A stretch of 42,707 nucleotides of DNA, taken from NCBI RefSeq assembly GCF_031180975.1, contig NZ_JAPSLI010000013.1, forward strand, positions 1 to 42,707, in the 5' to 3' direction. The stretch comes from Microbacterium sp. (lineage in GTDB: Bacteria > Actinomycetota > Actinomycetes > Actinomycetales > Microbacteriaceae). The translations under genes were made by a program, and so were the position numbers. Positions 35,710-42,707 of this stretch are shown in pieces. Each line of letters opens with the position of its first letter. Position 1 is the stretch's first letter. Below the pieces are notes generated by a model. The model made no database searches, was not told the DNA's origin, and worked only from the letters and a program-made list of their open reading frames with translations.

Positions 35710-35768
35710 CGACACCCCGGTTTTCCGTCGAGACCCCCCGGTAGCGACGTCTGCCGGCCGGGGTGTCG
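35710..35768. repeat. nested palindromic element, copy A
   Basis: CGACACCCCGG (35710-35720) and CCGGGGTGTCG (35758-35768) are 11-bp inverted arms separated by exactly 37 nt. It is about 90% identical over some 70 bp to copy B at 37081-37139, including the flanking GCGCGTACC on the right. The remaining sequence up to the gene at 35929 holds a few decayed repeat units and no gene. Confidence 0.75.
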
Positions 35769-35881
35769 GCGCGTACCGGGGGTGTCGGCGTGGCGCGGGT
35801 CGGGTACCCGGGGCGTCGGCGCCGCGGCCGGCATCCATTCGTCCTGCACAATTCGCGATCTTCGGCAGACGCCCTCGCAAG

Positions 35882-35921
35882 CCTGTGGAGAATCCCGAAC
35901 GCCCCGGGAAACCTGCACAGG
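35882..35921 (+). promoter_or_regulatory. possible operator before the AbiEi-like gene
   Basis: CCTGTG (35882-35887) and CACAGG (35916-35921) are inverted arms around an inner TCCCG...CGGGA pair, ending 7 bp before the start codon. AbiEi antitoxins are known to bind inverted repeats at their own promoter, so autoregulation is plausible, but the arms are short. Confidence 0.3.
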
Positions 35922-35928
35922 ATGAGGG

Positions 35929-36909
35929 ATGCGCCGACGCATCGACCTGGCGGAGGCCCGTTCTCTCCTGCTCTCCCGCACCCAGCTCCTGGCATCCGGA
36001 ATGACGGAGCGTCAGCTTCGCGCCGACGTTCAGGCCGGGCTGCTGATCCGGCTGCACCGCGGCTTCTACGCGCCGGCCGCGGTGCTCCGGGACCTCTGGC
36101 CTGAAGGCCGCCACCTGCTCCGCGTGTTGGCGGTGCACGCCGCGAGTCCCGCTCCCGGGCCGGTGTTCTCCCACACGTCCGCCGCCGTGGTCCATGGTCA
36201 CCCGCTGTACGTGACCACCGAGCCACCGGTGCAGGTGGTCATCAACGGTCGCCGTCACTCGCGCATCGAGGCCGGTGTGATCAGGCGCGACATGGCTGTG
36301 GCAGAGGCCGACATCGTCGATGTCGACGGAATTCGCGTCACCTCGCTGCCCCGCACCGTTGCGGACATCGCTCGAACCATGCCGCGGGAGGCGGCGGTCG
36401 CGCACGCCGATTCGGCGCTGCGATCTTTCGCCGTGGTCGGGAATGTGCAGGATGCCGAAGCAGCGGAGCACTGGAGGAGGACAACCCTGGAGCGTGTCGC
36501 GGTCGGAACACGCGGGGCGCGTCAGGCGAGATGGGTGCTGCACTTCGCCGATGGACGCGCTCAGCTGCCGGGGGAGAGTGTGAGCCGGCTGCATCTGCAC
36601 ACCCTCGGGTACACCCGCCTGGACCTCCAGATCCGCGTCGTGGGGTCGGCAGGCGACGAGTACTGGCTCGATTTCGGATTCCTCGGTGTGAAATCGTTCG
36701 GGGAGTTCGACGGTCTTGGGAAATACACGGATGCCGATATGCGGGCCGGCCTGTCGATGGAGGACGTCCTGATTCGGGAGAAGCTCCGCGAGGATGACGT
36801 CCGGGGCGTGACTGGGTGGGGCTTCGCGCGTTGGGGTCACGAGCACATCCGTACGGCGGACACCCTCGGACGCCGCCTCGCCGCGTTCCGCATCCTGCCG
36901 CCGGGGTGA
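35929..36909 (+). CDS. AbiEi-like winged-helix protein with nuclease-like C-terminus
   Basis: 326 residues. Residues 15-50 (LLSRTQLLASGMTERQLRAD, GLLIRLHRGFYAP) match the N-terminal winged helix of type IV AbiEi antitoxins. The C-terminal 120 residues resemble the DUF559/Vsr-like PD-(D/E)xK fold: Glu in LPGESVSRL (216), Asp in YWLDFGFLG (248), Glu-Phe-Asp in FGEFDGLGKY (259-261) and Lys 265. No AbiEii toxin gene is next to it. Codon bias is weaker than its neighbours, and palindromic repeats bracket it. Such genes are frequent orphans in actinobacteria; a defence or DNA-processing role is inference. Confidence 0.75.
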   Translation: MRRRIDLAEARSLLLSRTQLLASGMTERQLRADVQAGLLIRLHRGFYAPAAVLRDLWPEGRHLLRVLAVHAASPAPGPVFSHTSAAVVHGHPLYVTTEPPVQVVINGRRHSRIEAGVIRRDMAVAEADIVDVDGIRVTSLPRTVADIARTMPREAAVAHADSALRSFAVVGNVQDAEAAEHWRRTTLERVAVGTRGARQARWVLHFADGRAQLPGESVSRLHLHTLGYTRLDLQIRVVGSAGDEYWLDFGFLGVKSFGEFDGLGKYTDADMRAGLSMEDVLIREKLREDDVRGVTGWGFARWGHEHIRTADTLGRRLAAFRILPPG

Positions 36910-36945
36910 AATTCTTCCGTTCCGCCCGGCACCCCGGGTTGTCGC

Positions 36946-36985
36946 CGACACCCCGGCGTTCCGGCGACAGCAGGGCGGGGTGTCG
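36946..36985. repeat. nested palindromic element, copy C (shortened)
   Basis: CGACACCCCGG (36946-36956) pairs with CGGGGTGTCG (36976-36985) across only 19 nt. It keeps the outer arms and right flank (GCGCGTACCCGG) of copies A and B but has lost most of the inner segment. It lies 37 bp after the stop of the AbiEi-like gene. Confidence 0.6.
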
Positions 36986-37080
36986 GCGCGTACCCGGGGG
37001 GTCGGAGTGGGGGGCATCGGGTGTCCGGGGTGTCGGCGCTACCGGCGGCGCGCACGCGGGCGCCGCGCGAGGCGAGTGTT

Positions 37081-37139
37081 CGACACCCCGGGTTGTCGTC
37101 GAGACCCCCGGGTACCGACGTCTGCAGGCCGGGGTGTCG
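37081..37139. repeat. nested palindromic element, copy B
   Basis: CGACACCCCGG (37081-37091) and CCGGGGTGTCG (37129-37139) are 11-bp inverted arms with a 37-nt interior, the same spacing as copy A. Inside, GTCG and CGAC form a second, inner stem around ACCCCCGGGT. This and copy A flank the AbiEi-like gene on both sides. Confidence 0.75.
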
Positions 37140-37141
37140 GC

Positions 37142-37240
37142 GCGTACCCGGGGTGTCGACGTGTGGGGCGGCGCGTACCCGGGGTGTCGACGCACCGGCG
37201 GGGCGTACCCGGGGTGTCGGCGCGTACCCGGGTGTCGGCG
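37142..37240 (+). repeat. degenerate tandem array of a 17-20 bp unit
   Basis: The unit GCGTACCCGGGGTGTCG, followed by G/A-CG, starts at 37142, 37173, 37203 and 37222 (the last has one G fewer), with spacings of 31, 30 and 19 bp. Related units lie upstream near 36988 and 37028. The 401-bp interval from 36910 to 37310 holds no convincing gene; open frames across it are only the repeat translated. Confidence 0.7.
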
Positions 37241-37298
37241 CACGCGGTCGCTGCGCACGCCGGCATCGCGCGGGACGCCGCGCACGTGCACGGCTGGC

Positions 37299-37304
37299 TA
37301 GGCT
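37299..37304 (+). promoter_or_regulatory. -10 element for the leaderless FAH-family gene
   Basis: TAGGCT ends 6 nt before GTG 37311 with no ribosome binding site between, the same arrangement as at 27921 and 28558. Confidence 0.5.
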
Positions 37305-37310
37305 GGTCGG

Positions 37311-38087
37311 GTGAAGATCGCGCGGTTCAGCCACAACGACGGCATCCGATACGGCATCCTCGACGACGACGAACTGGTGGTGCTCGCGGGCGACCCGATG
37401 TTCGCGGGCTACGAGACGACCGGCGAACGCGTCCCAGTCGGGGACGTCGCGCTGCTCGCTCCGGTGATCCCTCGCTCCAAGGTCGTGTGCGTCGGTCGCA
37501 ACTACCACGACCACGCCGCCGAATTCGGCAACGTGGCCCCCGAGGAGCCGCTGCTGTTCCTCAAGCCGAATACCTCGGTCATCGGGACCGGTGACACCAT
37601 CGTCCGGCCGGCGATCTCCGAGCGCACCGAGCACGAGGGAGAACTTGTCGCCGTGATCGGCCGGATCGCGAAGAACGTCAGCGCCGAGAACGCCCTTGAC
37701 TACGTCTTCGGATACACCGTCGGCAACGACGTCACCGCTCGTGACCTGCAGCGCAAGGACGGCCAGTGGACCAGGGCCAAGGGCTTCGACACGTTCTGCC
37801 CGCTCGGCCCGGTGATCGAGACCGAGTTCGACCCGTCCACAGCGCGCATCGAAACGCGCGTGAACGGCGAGGTCCGCCAGCAGGCACCGCTCACCGACAT
37901 GATCCACTCCGTCGCCGACATCGTGGCCTACGCGTCGGCGGTGTTCACGCTGCTGCCCGGGGACGTGATCATGACCGGCACGCCCGCGGGGGTGGGCGAG
38001 ATCACCGCCGGCGACACCGTCGAGGTCGAGGTGACCGGCCTCGGCACCCTGCGCAACCCGGTGCGCGACGCCGCCCCCATCTCGTGA
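37311..38087 (+). CDS. fumarylacetoacetate hydrolase (FAH) family protein
   Basis: 258 residues from GTG 37311. The FAH fold starts after about 55 residues with SKVVCVGRNYHDHAAEFG and FLKPNTSVIGTGDTIVRP. Metal ligands are in EHEGELVAVIG (two Glu) and GYTVGNDVTARDLQ (Asp). WTRAKGFDTFCPLGPVI and PGDVIMTGTPAGVGEI are also typical. Members of this size act on acylpyruvates or oxaloacetate-like acids; the substrate is uncertain. It starts a coupled run with the MFS gene (GTGA) and methyltransferase upstream of gltX. Confidence 0.92.
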   Translation: MKIARFSHNDGIRYGILDDDELVVLAGDPMFAGYETTGERVPVGDVALLAPVIPRSKVVCVGRNYHDHAAEFGNVAPEEPLLFLKPNTSVIGTGDTIVRPAISERTEHEGELVAVIGRIAKNVSAENALDYVFGYTVGNDVTARDLQRKDGQWTRAKGFDTFCPLGPVIETEFDPSTARIETRVNGEVRQQAPLTDMIHSVADIVAYASAVFTLLPGDVIMTGTPAGVGEITAGDTVEVEVTGLGTLRNPVRDAAPIS

Positions 38088-39358
38088 GCGCCCCAGCCCT
38101 CACTCTCGACGAGCAGCGGGCGGTCCAGCGCCGCACGGTGCTGATCCTGTCGATCGGGCAGGTACTCGGCGGCATCGCGTTCGGCGCGACGGTGTCGCTG
38201 GGAGCGCTCCTGGCCGCCCGCATCTCTGGCGACAACGCACTGTCCGGTCTGGCCACGGCATCCGTCACCCTTGGCGCCGCGCTGTGCGCGATCCCGCTGG
38301 CGCGACTCGCCGCCCGCTGGGGCCGTCGCCGCGCACTCACCCTCGGCAACCTGTTCGCGCTCGTCGGCATCGCCGTGGTCATCACGGCCGCGGCGGTGAG
38401 CGCGTTCCCGCTGCTGCTGGCCGGCATCCTGCTGATCGGGGCGGGCAACGCCGGCAATCTGCAGTCGCGCTTCGCGGCAACCGACCTCGCCGCTCCCGCG
38501 CATCGGGGCCGCGACCTGTCGGTCGTCGTGTGGGCCACCACCGTCGGAGGTGTCGCGGGCCCGCTGCTCCTCGGCCCCGGCGAGGTCGTCGGTCAGGCGA
38601 TCGGGATGCCGCCGCAGACCGGCTCGTACCTGTTCTCACTCATCGCGCAGACCGCCGCGTTCGTGCTGTACATCGTCGCGCTGCGCCCCGACCCGCTGCT
38701 GGCCGCCCAGCGGCTGGCTCTCGACGCGGCCGCCACGTCGACCGCACCTGTCACAGCGGACCGGCCTCTCGTCGCCCGCTACGCGATCTTCGCCGTCGCC
38801 GGATCGCACGTGGTCATGGCATCCGTGATGGCGATGACGCCCGTGCATCTGGCCGAGATGACCCTCGCGGGGCACGCCGGACATGCCGGACACACCGGCA
38901 CCGCTGACGTGTCCGCCGTCGTCGGCGTCACGATCGCGATGCACGTCGCCGGCATGTACGCGCTGTCCCCGCTGTTCGGCATCCTCGCCGACCGCTGGGG
39001 TCGCCTGAAGGTCGTGCTGCTGGGCCAGCTGCTGCTGGCGGGCGCGCTCGGCACGGCGATCTTCGCCGGCGAGCACCCGACAGGCGTCATGGTCGCGCTG
39101 ATCCTGCTCGGACTGGGCTGGAGCGCCGCCACCGTGGCCGGTGCGGCACTGCTCACCGAGGCCACGGCCGCCGCGTTGCGCACCCGCCGCCAGGGCATCA
39201 GCGACTCGCTGATGAGCTTCACCGCCGCCGCGGGCGCCGCGGGGGCGGGCGTGGTGTTGTCACTGCTGGGCTACGGCGGCCTGGGCGCGGTCGCGCTCGT
39301 CATGGTGGTCGCGATCACCGTGCTGTCGCCGATCGGACGCATCAGGGCGGACAGATGA
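38084..39358 (+). CDS. MFS transporter with a His/Gly-rich loop
   Basis: 424 residues from GTG 38084, overlapping the FAH stop as GTGA. About 12 membrane helices; the first cytoplasmic loop is ARLAARWGRRRALTLGN and the matching loop in the second half is GILADRWGRLKVVLLG. Between helices 7 and 8 it has a small repeat, AGHAGHAGHTG, encoded by near-identical 9-bp units at about 38868-38898. Three closely spaced histidines outside the membrane might bind metal, which is only a guess. Substrate unknown. Confidence 0.9.
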   Translation: MSAPALTLDEQRAVQRRTVLILSIGQVLGGIAFGATVSLGALLAARISGDNALSGLATASVTLGAALCAIPLARLAARWGRRRALTLGNLFALVGIAVVITAAAVSAFPLLLAGILLIGAGNAGNLQSRFAATDLAAPAHRGRDLSVVVWATTVGGVAGPLLLGPGEVVGQAIGMPPQTGSYLFSLIAQTAAFVLYIVALRPDPLLAAQRLALDAAATSTAPVTADRPLVARYAIFAVAGSHVVMASVMAMTPVHLAEMTLAGHAGHAGHTGTADVSAVVGVTIAMHVAGMYALSPLFGILADRWGRLKVVLLGQLLLAGALGTAIFAGEHPTGVMVALILLGLGWSAATVAGAALLTEATAAALRTRRQGISDSLMSFTAAAGAAGAGVVLSLLGYGGLGAVALVMVVAITVLSPIGRIRADR

Positions 39359-40113
39359 GCTGGGCCGGCGTCGGCGAGGCGTACGCGGACTCCTACGACG
39401 CCCTCAGCGCGGGCACGGGGGAGCGGATCCTGGAACTGCTCGGCCCGGCCGCCGGACGCTCGCTCCTCGACGTCGGAGCGGGCGCGGGCACGCTGGCCGC
39501 GCGGTACGCGGACGCCGGCTGGGCGGTCACCGCCTGCGAACCGGAGCCCAGCATGCGTGCGGCGGCGGCCCGGCGGCATCCCCGCATCCGCCTCGTCGAC
39601 GCCGCCCTGCCCGAGCTGCCGTTCGCCACCGCCGGCTTCGACGCCGTCGTGGCGAACTTCGTGCTCAACCACGTGCCCGACCCGCGTGCGGCGGCGGCGG
39701 AGCTGCGCCGCGTCGCGCGGGATGCCGTCGTCGCCACCACCTGGACGCACTCGCCGTCCACCCTGTGGGCTGATGTCACCGCGCGGGCAGGCCTGCGCCC
39801 GGCATCCGGATCCCGCCTTCCCGCCGACAAGGACTTCGAACGCACCGCGGACGGCTTCCAGCGGATGCTGCACGACGCCGGCTGGAACGCGGAAGTCGGC
39901 GAGCTGACCTGGACGTGGCGGCCCACATCGGAGACGCTGTGGCGGACGATCGAGGGCGGCATCGCGAGCGCGGGTGCGTTCTTCGGCGGGCTTGCGGATG
40001 CCGAGCGGGTGCGATTCCGCGCGGCCTTCGACGACATCGTCGCCGAGCGCGCCGAAGACGGCCGTATGCCGATGACGCAGACCGCCGCGATCGCCGTCGC
40101 GCCGGCGCGCTGA
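39355..40113 (+). CDS. class I SAM-dependent methyltransferase
   Basis: 252 residues, start overlapping the MFS stop as ATGA. The SAM-binding motif I is RSLLDVGAGAGTLAARYADA with the acidic residue of motif II in VTACEPEPSM; FDAVVANFVLNHVPDPRAAA is motif IV. No substrate-recognition domain is recognisable. Coupled to the FAH and MFS genes, so a shared pathway is possible but the sequence does not name it. Followed 43 bp later by gltX. Confidence 0.88.
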   Translation: MSWAGVGEAYADSYDALSAGTGERILELLGPAAGRSLLDVGAGAGTLAARYADAGWAVTACEPEPSMRAAAARRHPRIRLVDAALPELPFATAGFDAVVANFVLNHVPDPRAAAAELRRVARDAVVATTWTHSPSTLWADVTARAGLRPASGSRLPADKDFERTADGFQRMLHDAGWNAEVGELTWTWRPTSETLWRTIEGGIASAGAFFGGLADAERVRFRAAFDDIVAERAEDGRMPMTQTAAIAVAPAR

Positions 40114-40141
40114 CCCGCCGTTCGGCGGCAGCGCGCCCGGA

Positions 40142-40147
40142 TAGGAT
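40142..40147 (+). promoter_or_regulatory. -10 element before gltX
   Basis: TAGGAT lies 9 nt before the gltX ATG. The space between holds GAGAGG, so the message may be leaderless or start with a very short leader. Confidence 0.4.
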
Positions 40148-40156
40148 TGAGAGGTT

Positions 40157-41671
40157 ATGGCTACTCCGCACCCCCTCACCACCACTGCCTCCGGCTCCGA
40201 CGTCCGCGTCCGGTTCTGCCCCTCGCCGACCGGCCTGCCGCACGTCGGCATGGTGCGCACCGCGCTGTACAACTGGGCGTACGCGCGTCACAACGGGGGC
40301 AAGCTGGTGTTCCGCATCGAGGACACCGACGCGGCGCGGGACAGTGAGGAGAGCTTCCGCCAGCTCGTCGACGCACTCACCTGGTTGAAGATCGACTGGG
40401 ACGAGGGCGTCGAGGTCGGCGGCCCGCACGCACCGTACCGGCAGTCGCAGCGCCACGAGATCTACCGCGACGTGATCGCGAAGCTCGTCGAAACCGGCGC
40501 ACTGTACGAGAGCTACTCGACGGCGGAGGAGATCGACGCCCGTAACGAGGCGAACGGCCGTGCGAAGCAGCTCGGTTACGACAACTACGACCGTGACCTC
40601 ACCGAAGAGCAGAAGGCGGCGTTCCGTGCCGAGGGACGCCAGCCCGCCCTGCGCCTGCGGGTGCCGGACGAGGACCTCACGTACGTCGACCTGATCCGCG
40701 GCGAGGTGACCTTCCCGGCCGGCTCGTTCCCGGACTTCGTCGTGGTGCGGCCGAACGGCGTGCCGCTGTACACGTTCGTGAATCCGGTCGACGACGCGCT
40801 GATGGGCATCACGCACGTGCTGCGCGGCGAGGACCTCATGCCGTCGACCGCCCGGCAGCTCGCGCTGTACGACGCGCTCATCCAGGCGGGTGTGACGACG
40901 TTCGTGCCGCGCTTCGCGCACATGCCGCTCGTGCTGGGCGAGACCGGCAACAAGAAGCTGTCCAAGCGCGACCCGCAGGCGGATCTCTTCCTGCACCGCG
41001 AGCGCGGCTTCATCCACGAGGGTCTGTTGAACTACCTCGCGCTGCTGGGCTGGTCGATCGGCCCCGACCGCGACGTGTTCTCGCTCGAGGAGTTCATCGA
41101 GGCGTTCGACATCGTGAACGTCAACCCGAACCCGGCTCGCTTCGATCAGAAGAAGGCCGAGTCGATCAACGGCGACCACATCCGGATGCTGGATGGCAAA
41201 GACTTCGCCGAGCGACTGGTGCCGTACCTGGCGGCCGCCGGCGTGTTCGGCGCCGACGAGCCCACGCACGAGCAGCTGGTGCTGACGTTCCGCGCGGCGC
41301 CGCTCGTGCAGGAGCGCATGCAGCTGCTCGGCGAGGCTCCGGGCATGCTCGGCTTCCTGTTCGCCGACGAGGTGTCCTACGAGCCCGACGCGCTCAAGGG
41401 CCTCCCCGCGAATGCCGGCGAGGTGCTGGACGCGTGCGGGGCTGCGCTCGAGCCGCTGGAGGAGTTCACTCCGGATGCCATTCAGGCGGCGCTCTCGGCG
41501 AAGCTCGTCGACGAGCTCGGCCTCAAGCCCCGCGTCGCGTACGGCCCGCCGCGCGTCGCCATCACCGGCCGCCGCGTGTCGCCGCCGCTGTTCGAGTCGA
41601 TGGAACTGCTCGGCAAGGACGAGTCGCTGCGGCGACTGCGCGCGCTTTCGAGCCACCTCGCTGCTGCCTGA
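40157..41671 (+). CDS. gltX: glutamyl-tRNA synthetase
   Basis: 504 residues, class I aminoacyl-tRNA synthetase. The HIGH motif is in [20 protein letters not shown] (about residues 19-38), with [16 protein letters not shown] just after. The KMSKS-type loop is KKLSKRDP near residue 267. The C-terminal helical anticodon-binding part follows from about 330. It charges tRNA-Glu and, where GatCAB is present, often tRNA-Gln as well; a tRNA-Gln gene lies 750 bp downstream. FAH-family genes next to gltX are common in actinobacteria. Confidence 0.97.
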   Translation: MATPHPLTTTASGSDVRVRFCPSPTGLPHVGMVRTALYNWAYARHNGGKLVFRIEDTDAARDSEESFRQLVDALTWLKIDWDEGVEVGGPHAPYRQSQRHEIYRDVIAKLVETGALYESYSTAEEIDARNEANGRAKQLGYDNYDRDLTEEQKAAFRAEGRQPALRLRVPDEDLTYVDLIRGEVTFPAGSFPDFVVVRPNGVPLYTFVNPVDDALMGITHVLRGEDLMPSTARQLALYDALIQAGVTTFVPRFAHMPLVLGETGNKKLSKRDPQADLFLHRERGFIHEGLLNYLALLGWSIGPDRDVFSLEEFIEAFDIVNVNPNPARFDQKKAESINGDHIRMLDGKDFAERLVPYLAAAGVFGADEPTHEQLVLTFRAAPLVQERMQLLGEAPGMLGFLFADEVSYEPDALKGLPANAGEVLDACGAALEPLEEFTPDAIQAALSAKLVDELGLKPRVAYGPPRVAITGRRVSPPLFESMELLGKDESLRRLRALSSHLAAA

Positions 41672-41708
41672 CGCCCGCCCGGTCGTCGCGCGCCCGGTCG
41701 TTGGCCGC

Positions 41709-41740
41709 CCGGTCGTTGAGCGAGCGAAGCGAGACCAAAC
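41709..41740 (+). repeat. dispersed repeat after gltX, first copy
   Basis: CCGGTCGTTGAGCGAGCG followed by AAGCGAGACCAAAC, a copy of the family also found at 22339 and 23543. Partial CCCGGTCGT starts precede it at about 41688 and 41697. Translated, the repeat gives the phrase SERSETK. Confidence 0.75.
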
Positions 41741-41750
41741 AGGCTCCGAT

Positions 41751-41783
41751 CGGTCGTTGAGCGAGCGAAGCGAGACGAAACGC
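41751..41783 (+). repeat. dispersed repeat after gltX, second copy
   Basis: Second complete copy, 10 bp after the first, ending GACGAAACGC like the one before ilvC. The pair fills the 168-bp gap between gltX and the lipocalin, apart from a -10-like TACCCT near 41809. Confidence 0.75.
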
Positions 41784-41839
41784 CTGGCCATCATCCGTCA
41801 CGCCGCGTACCCTGGCCGGAGTCGACGGAGGGAACAACG

Positions 41840-42330
41840 ATGACCGAGGTTCGATCGGTTCCGGCTCTGCAGCTGGACAGGTACCTGGGGCAGTGGTTCG
41901 AGATCGGGCGTCTGCCGCTGCGATTCGAGGACGAGGGCGCCCGCGACATCACCGCCACCTACTCACTGAACGACGAGGGCACCGTCCGCGTCGACAACCG
42001 GTGCCTCGACGAGGACGGCAAGCCCACACAGGCGGTGGGGGAGGCGGTGCCCGATCCCGAGCACCCCGGACGCCTCCGCGTAACTTCCTGCCCGAGGCCC
42101 TGCGCTGGATCCCGTTCACACGAGCCGACTACTGGGTGCTCCGCGTCGACCAGGAGTACCAGCACGCGCTCGTCGGGACGCCCGACCACAAGCACCTCTG
42201 GCTGCTAGCCCGCGAACCGCACATCGATCCGTCGGTGGAGGACTCGTTTCTCGGCTCGGCGGTCGATCAGGGCTACGACCTGGCGAAGTGGATCCGGCCG
42301 CAGCAGTCGGGCCGCGTCGTCGACGTCTGA
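41840..42330 (+). pseudogene. lipocalin (Blc-like) with one-base frameshift
   Basis: The first frame (41840-42085) reads LQLDRYLGQWFEIGRLPLRF and ends near HPGRLRVT; GxW in GQWFEIGRLP is the lipocalin hallmark. Homology then continues in another frame from 42085 with FLPEALRWIPFTRADYWVLR, QHALVGTPDHKHLWLLAREP and a stop at 42330. Restoring one base near 42080-42085 would give an intact protein of about 163 residues, the Blc size. GGAGGG precedes the ATG. There is no signal peptide. It may be a true recent mutation or a sequencing error. Confidence 0.8.
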
Positions 42331-42363
42331 GCGGTCACGCCACGCGCGGTGGACGCGCCGCAT

Positions 42364-42392
42364 TTGGCTCCTCGGGAGCCGTCGGGTAAGCT
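42364..42392 (+). promoter_or_regulatory. tRNA-Gln promoter
   Basis: TTGGCT (42364-42369) and TAAGCT (42387-42392) are -35 and -10 elements separated by 17 bp, 32 bp before the tRNA. GGCTCC-TCG-GGAGCC (42366-42380) overlaps it and could also end the lipocalin transcript. Confidence 0.6.
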
Positions 42393-42424
42393 TGAACCTC
42401 GGTGCGAGGCTCCGGTTTCGCCCT

Positions 42425-42496
42425 TGGGGTATGGTGTAATTGGCAACACGGCTGATTCTGGTTCAGTTGTTCTTGGTTCGAGTCCAGGTACCCCAG
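42425..42496 (+). tRNA. tRNA-Gln (anticodon CTG)
   Basis: 72 bases that fold as a standard tRNA. The acceptor stem is TGGGGTA/TACCCCA with discriminator G. The anticodon arm is GCTGA-TTCTGGT-TCAGT, placing CTG in the loop. The T arm is CTTGG-TTCGAGT-CCAGG. CCA is not encoded. The acceptor stem matches that of tRNA-Gln in other bacteria. Confidence 0.95.
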
Positions 42497-42506
42497 CAAG
42501 ACAGAT

Positions 42507-42544
42507 AGCCCCGGAAATCCGTATCAAATCGGACATCCGGGGCT
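42507..42544 (+). terminator. tRNA-Gln terminator
   Basis: AGCCCCGGA (42507-42515) pairs with TCCGGGGCT (42536-42544), and an inner TCCG/CGGA extends the stem around a TATCAAAT loop. It begins 10 bp after the tRNA end. Confidence 0.85.
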
Positions 42545-42580
42545 CTTGCTGTGGAACGCGCTGATTCGCCCTTCCCCACC

Positions 42581-42610
42581 GGGGTTATCGGCAAGAAAGT
42601 GTGGACGGGT
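42581..42610 (-). repeat. 30-bp repeat, right copy (inverted relative to 96-125)
   Basis: Exact reverse complement of 96-125. Read on the minus strand it begins 8 nt after the stop of the partial gene at the right edge. The space between it and the tRNA terminator holds nothing recognisable. Confidence 0.85.
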
Positions 42611-42618
42611 CGGGCGTG

Positions 42619-42707
42619 TCATGATCGTCCTGCCCACCCGGTTCTGAGCCAGAGGCCCTCGCCGGCGTCGAGTCCGGTGTCGTAGAGTGCGGGCCCGACG
42701 CGCTCTT
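42619..42707 (-). CDS. C-terminal end of a gene running off the right edge
   Basis: A minus-strand frame enters from the right and stops at TGA 42621-42619. The 28 visible residues end in LYDTGLDAGEGLWLRTGW then AGRS. GC3 is about 70% and the frame is plausible as protein, but the fragment is too short to name a family. Confidence 0.45.
   Translation of the reverse strand, partial: ERVGPALYDTGLDAGEGLWLRTGWAGRS

Noticed and set aside
35929..36909. Complete AbiE type IV toxin-antitoxin pair
   Set aside because: Only the AbiEi-like gene is present. No nucleotidyltransferase toxin (AbiEii) is encoded on either side.
37142..37240. Tandem repeat array considered as a CRISPR array
   Set aside because: Units are about 17-20 bp with irregular spacing of 19-31 bp, the spaces are variants of the repeat rather than unique spacers, and no cas gene is present.
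37018..37316. Open frames rich in RGVGAYPG-type repeats after the AbiEi-like gene
   Set aside because: They are direct translations of the palindromic and tandem repeats, lack ribosome binding sites, and occur in several frames at once.
42425..42707. tRNA-Gln as an integration site for a mobile element ending at the right edge
   Set aside because: The 3' part of the tRNA is not repeated in the window, no integrase is seen, and the 30-bp repeat near it does not match the tRNA.

Overview
The window is high-GC actinobacterial chromosome, most likely from Microbacteriaceae and probably Microbacterium. The reasons are very high third-position GC, many GTG starts, the ilvD-ilvB-ilvN-ilvC / serA / leuB / ilvE / gltX gene content, DtxR/IdeR-type iron boxes, and several genes that look leaderless (TANNNT 6-7 nt before the start codon). 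All names come from reading protein motifs by eye; no database was searched.

Layout. 0.1-4.9 kb: a FUSC-type membrane protein, an acidic protein of unknown function, a YbaK-type editing-domain protein, a marR-MFS efflux operon with a palindromic operator, and an iclR regulator. 5.0-7.6 kb: a divergent three-gene operon (CoA-transferase A and B subunits plus thiolase) that fits acetoacetate (3-ketoacid) use. 8.0-15.8 kb: an iron locus with a ferric-iron ABC transporter, an 898-residue adenylation/carrier/membrane-acyltransferase fusion and an MFS exporter. It has two good iron boxes, one before the ABC operon and one between the fusion gene and the exporter. 15.9-18.2 kb: otsA-otsB (trehalose). 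18.2-23.4 kb: ilvD-ilvB-ilvN-ilvC, followed by a terminator, dispersed repeats and a cutC relic. 23.7-29.4 kb: a membrane protein, an APC permease-amidohydrolase operon with a divergent TetR regulator, and two small membrane proteins. 29.5-35.7 kb: serA, a tetR/MFS drug-efflux pair, leuB and ilvE. 35.7-37.3 kb: an accessory insertion, a lone AbiEi-like/nuclease-like gene bracketed by nested palindromic repeats and a degenerate tandem array. 37.3-42.5 kb: an FAH-family hydrolase, an MFS protein, a methyltransferase, gltX, a frameshifted lipocalin and tRNA-Gln(CTG).

How the genes work together: ilvD, ilvBN, ilvC, leuB and ilvE are most of the branched-chain amino acid pathway, with serA beside them. 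The iron locus pairs uptake with a possible peptide- or acyl-modifying enzyme and exporter under one regulator. Four regulator genes (marR, iclR and two tetR) each sit next to a palindrome and the genes they probably control.

Most unusual: the iron-controlled adenylation-carrier-acyltransferase fusion; the palindrome-flanked AbiEi/nuclease gene; a 24-bp duplication around a 22-bp dispersed repeat at the end of ilvC; and a 30-bp inverted repeat close to both window ends, each copy just after a stop codon.
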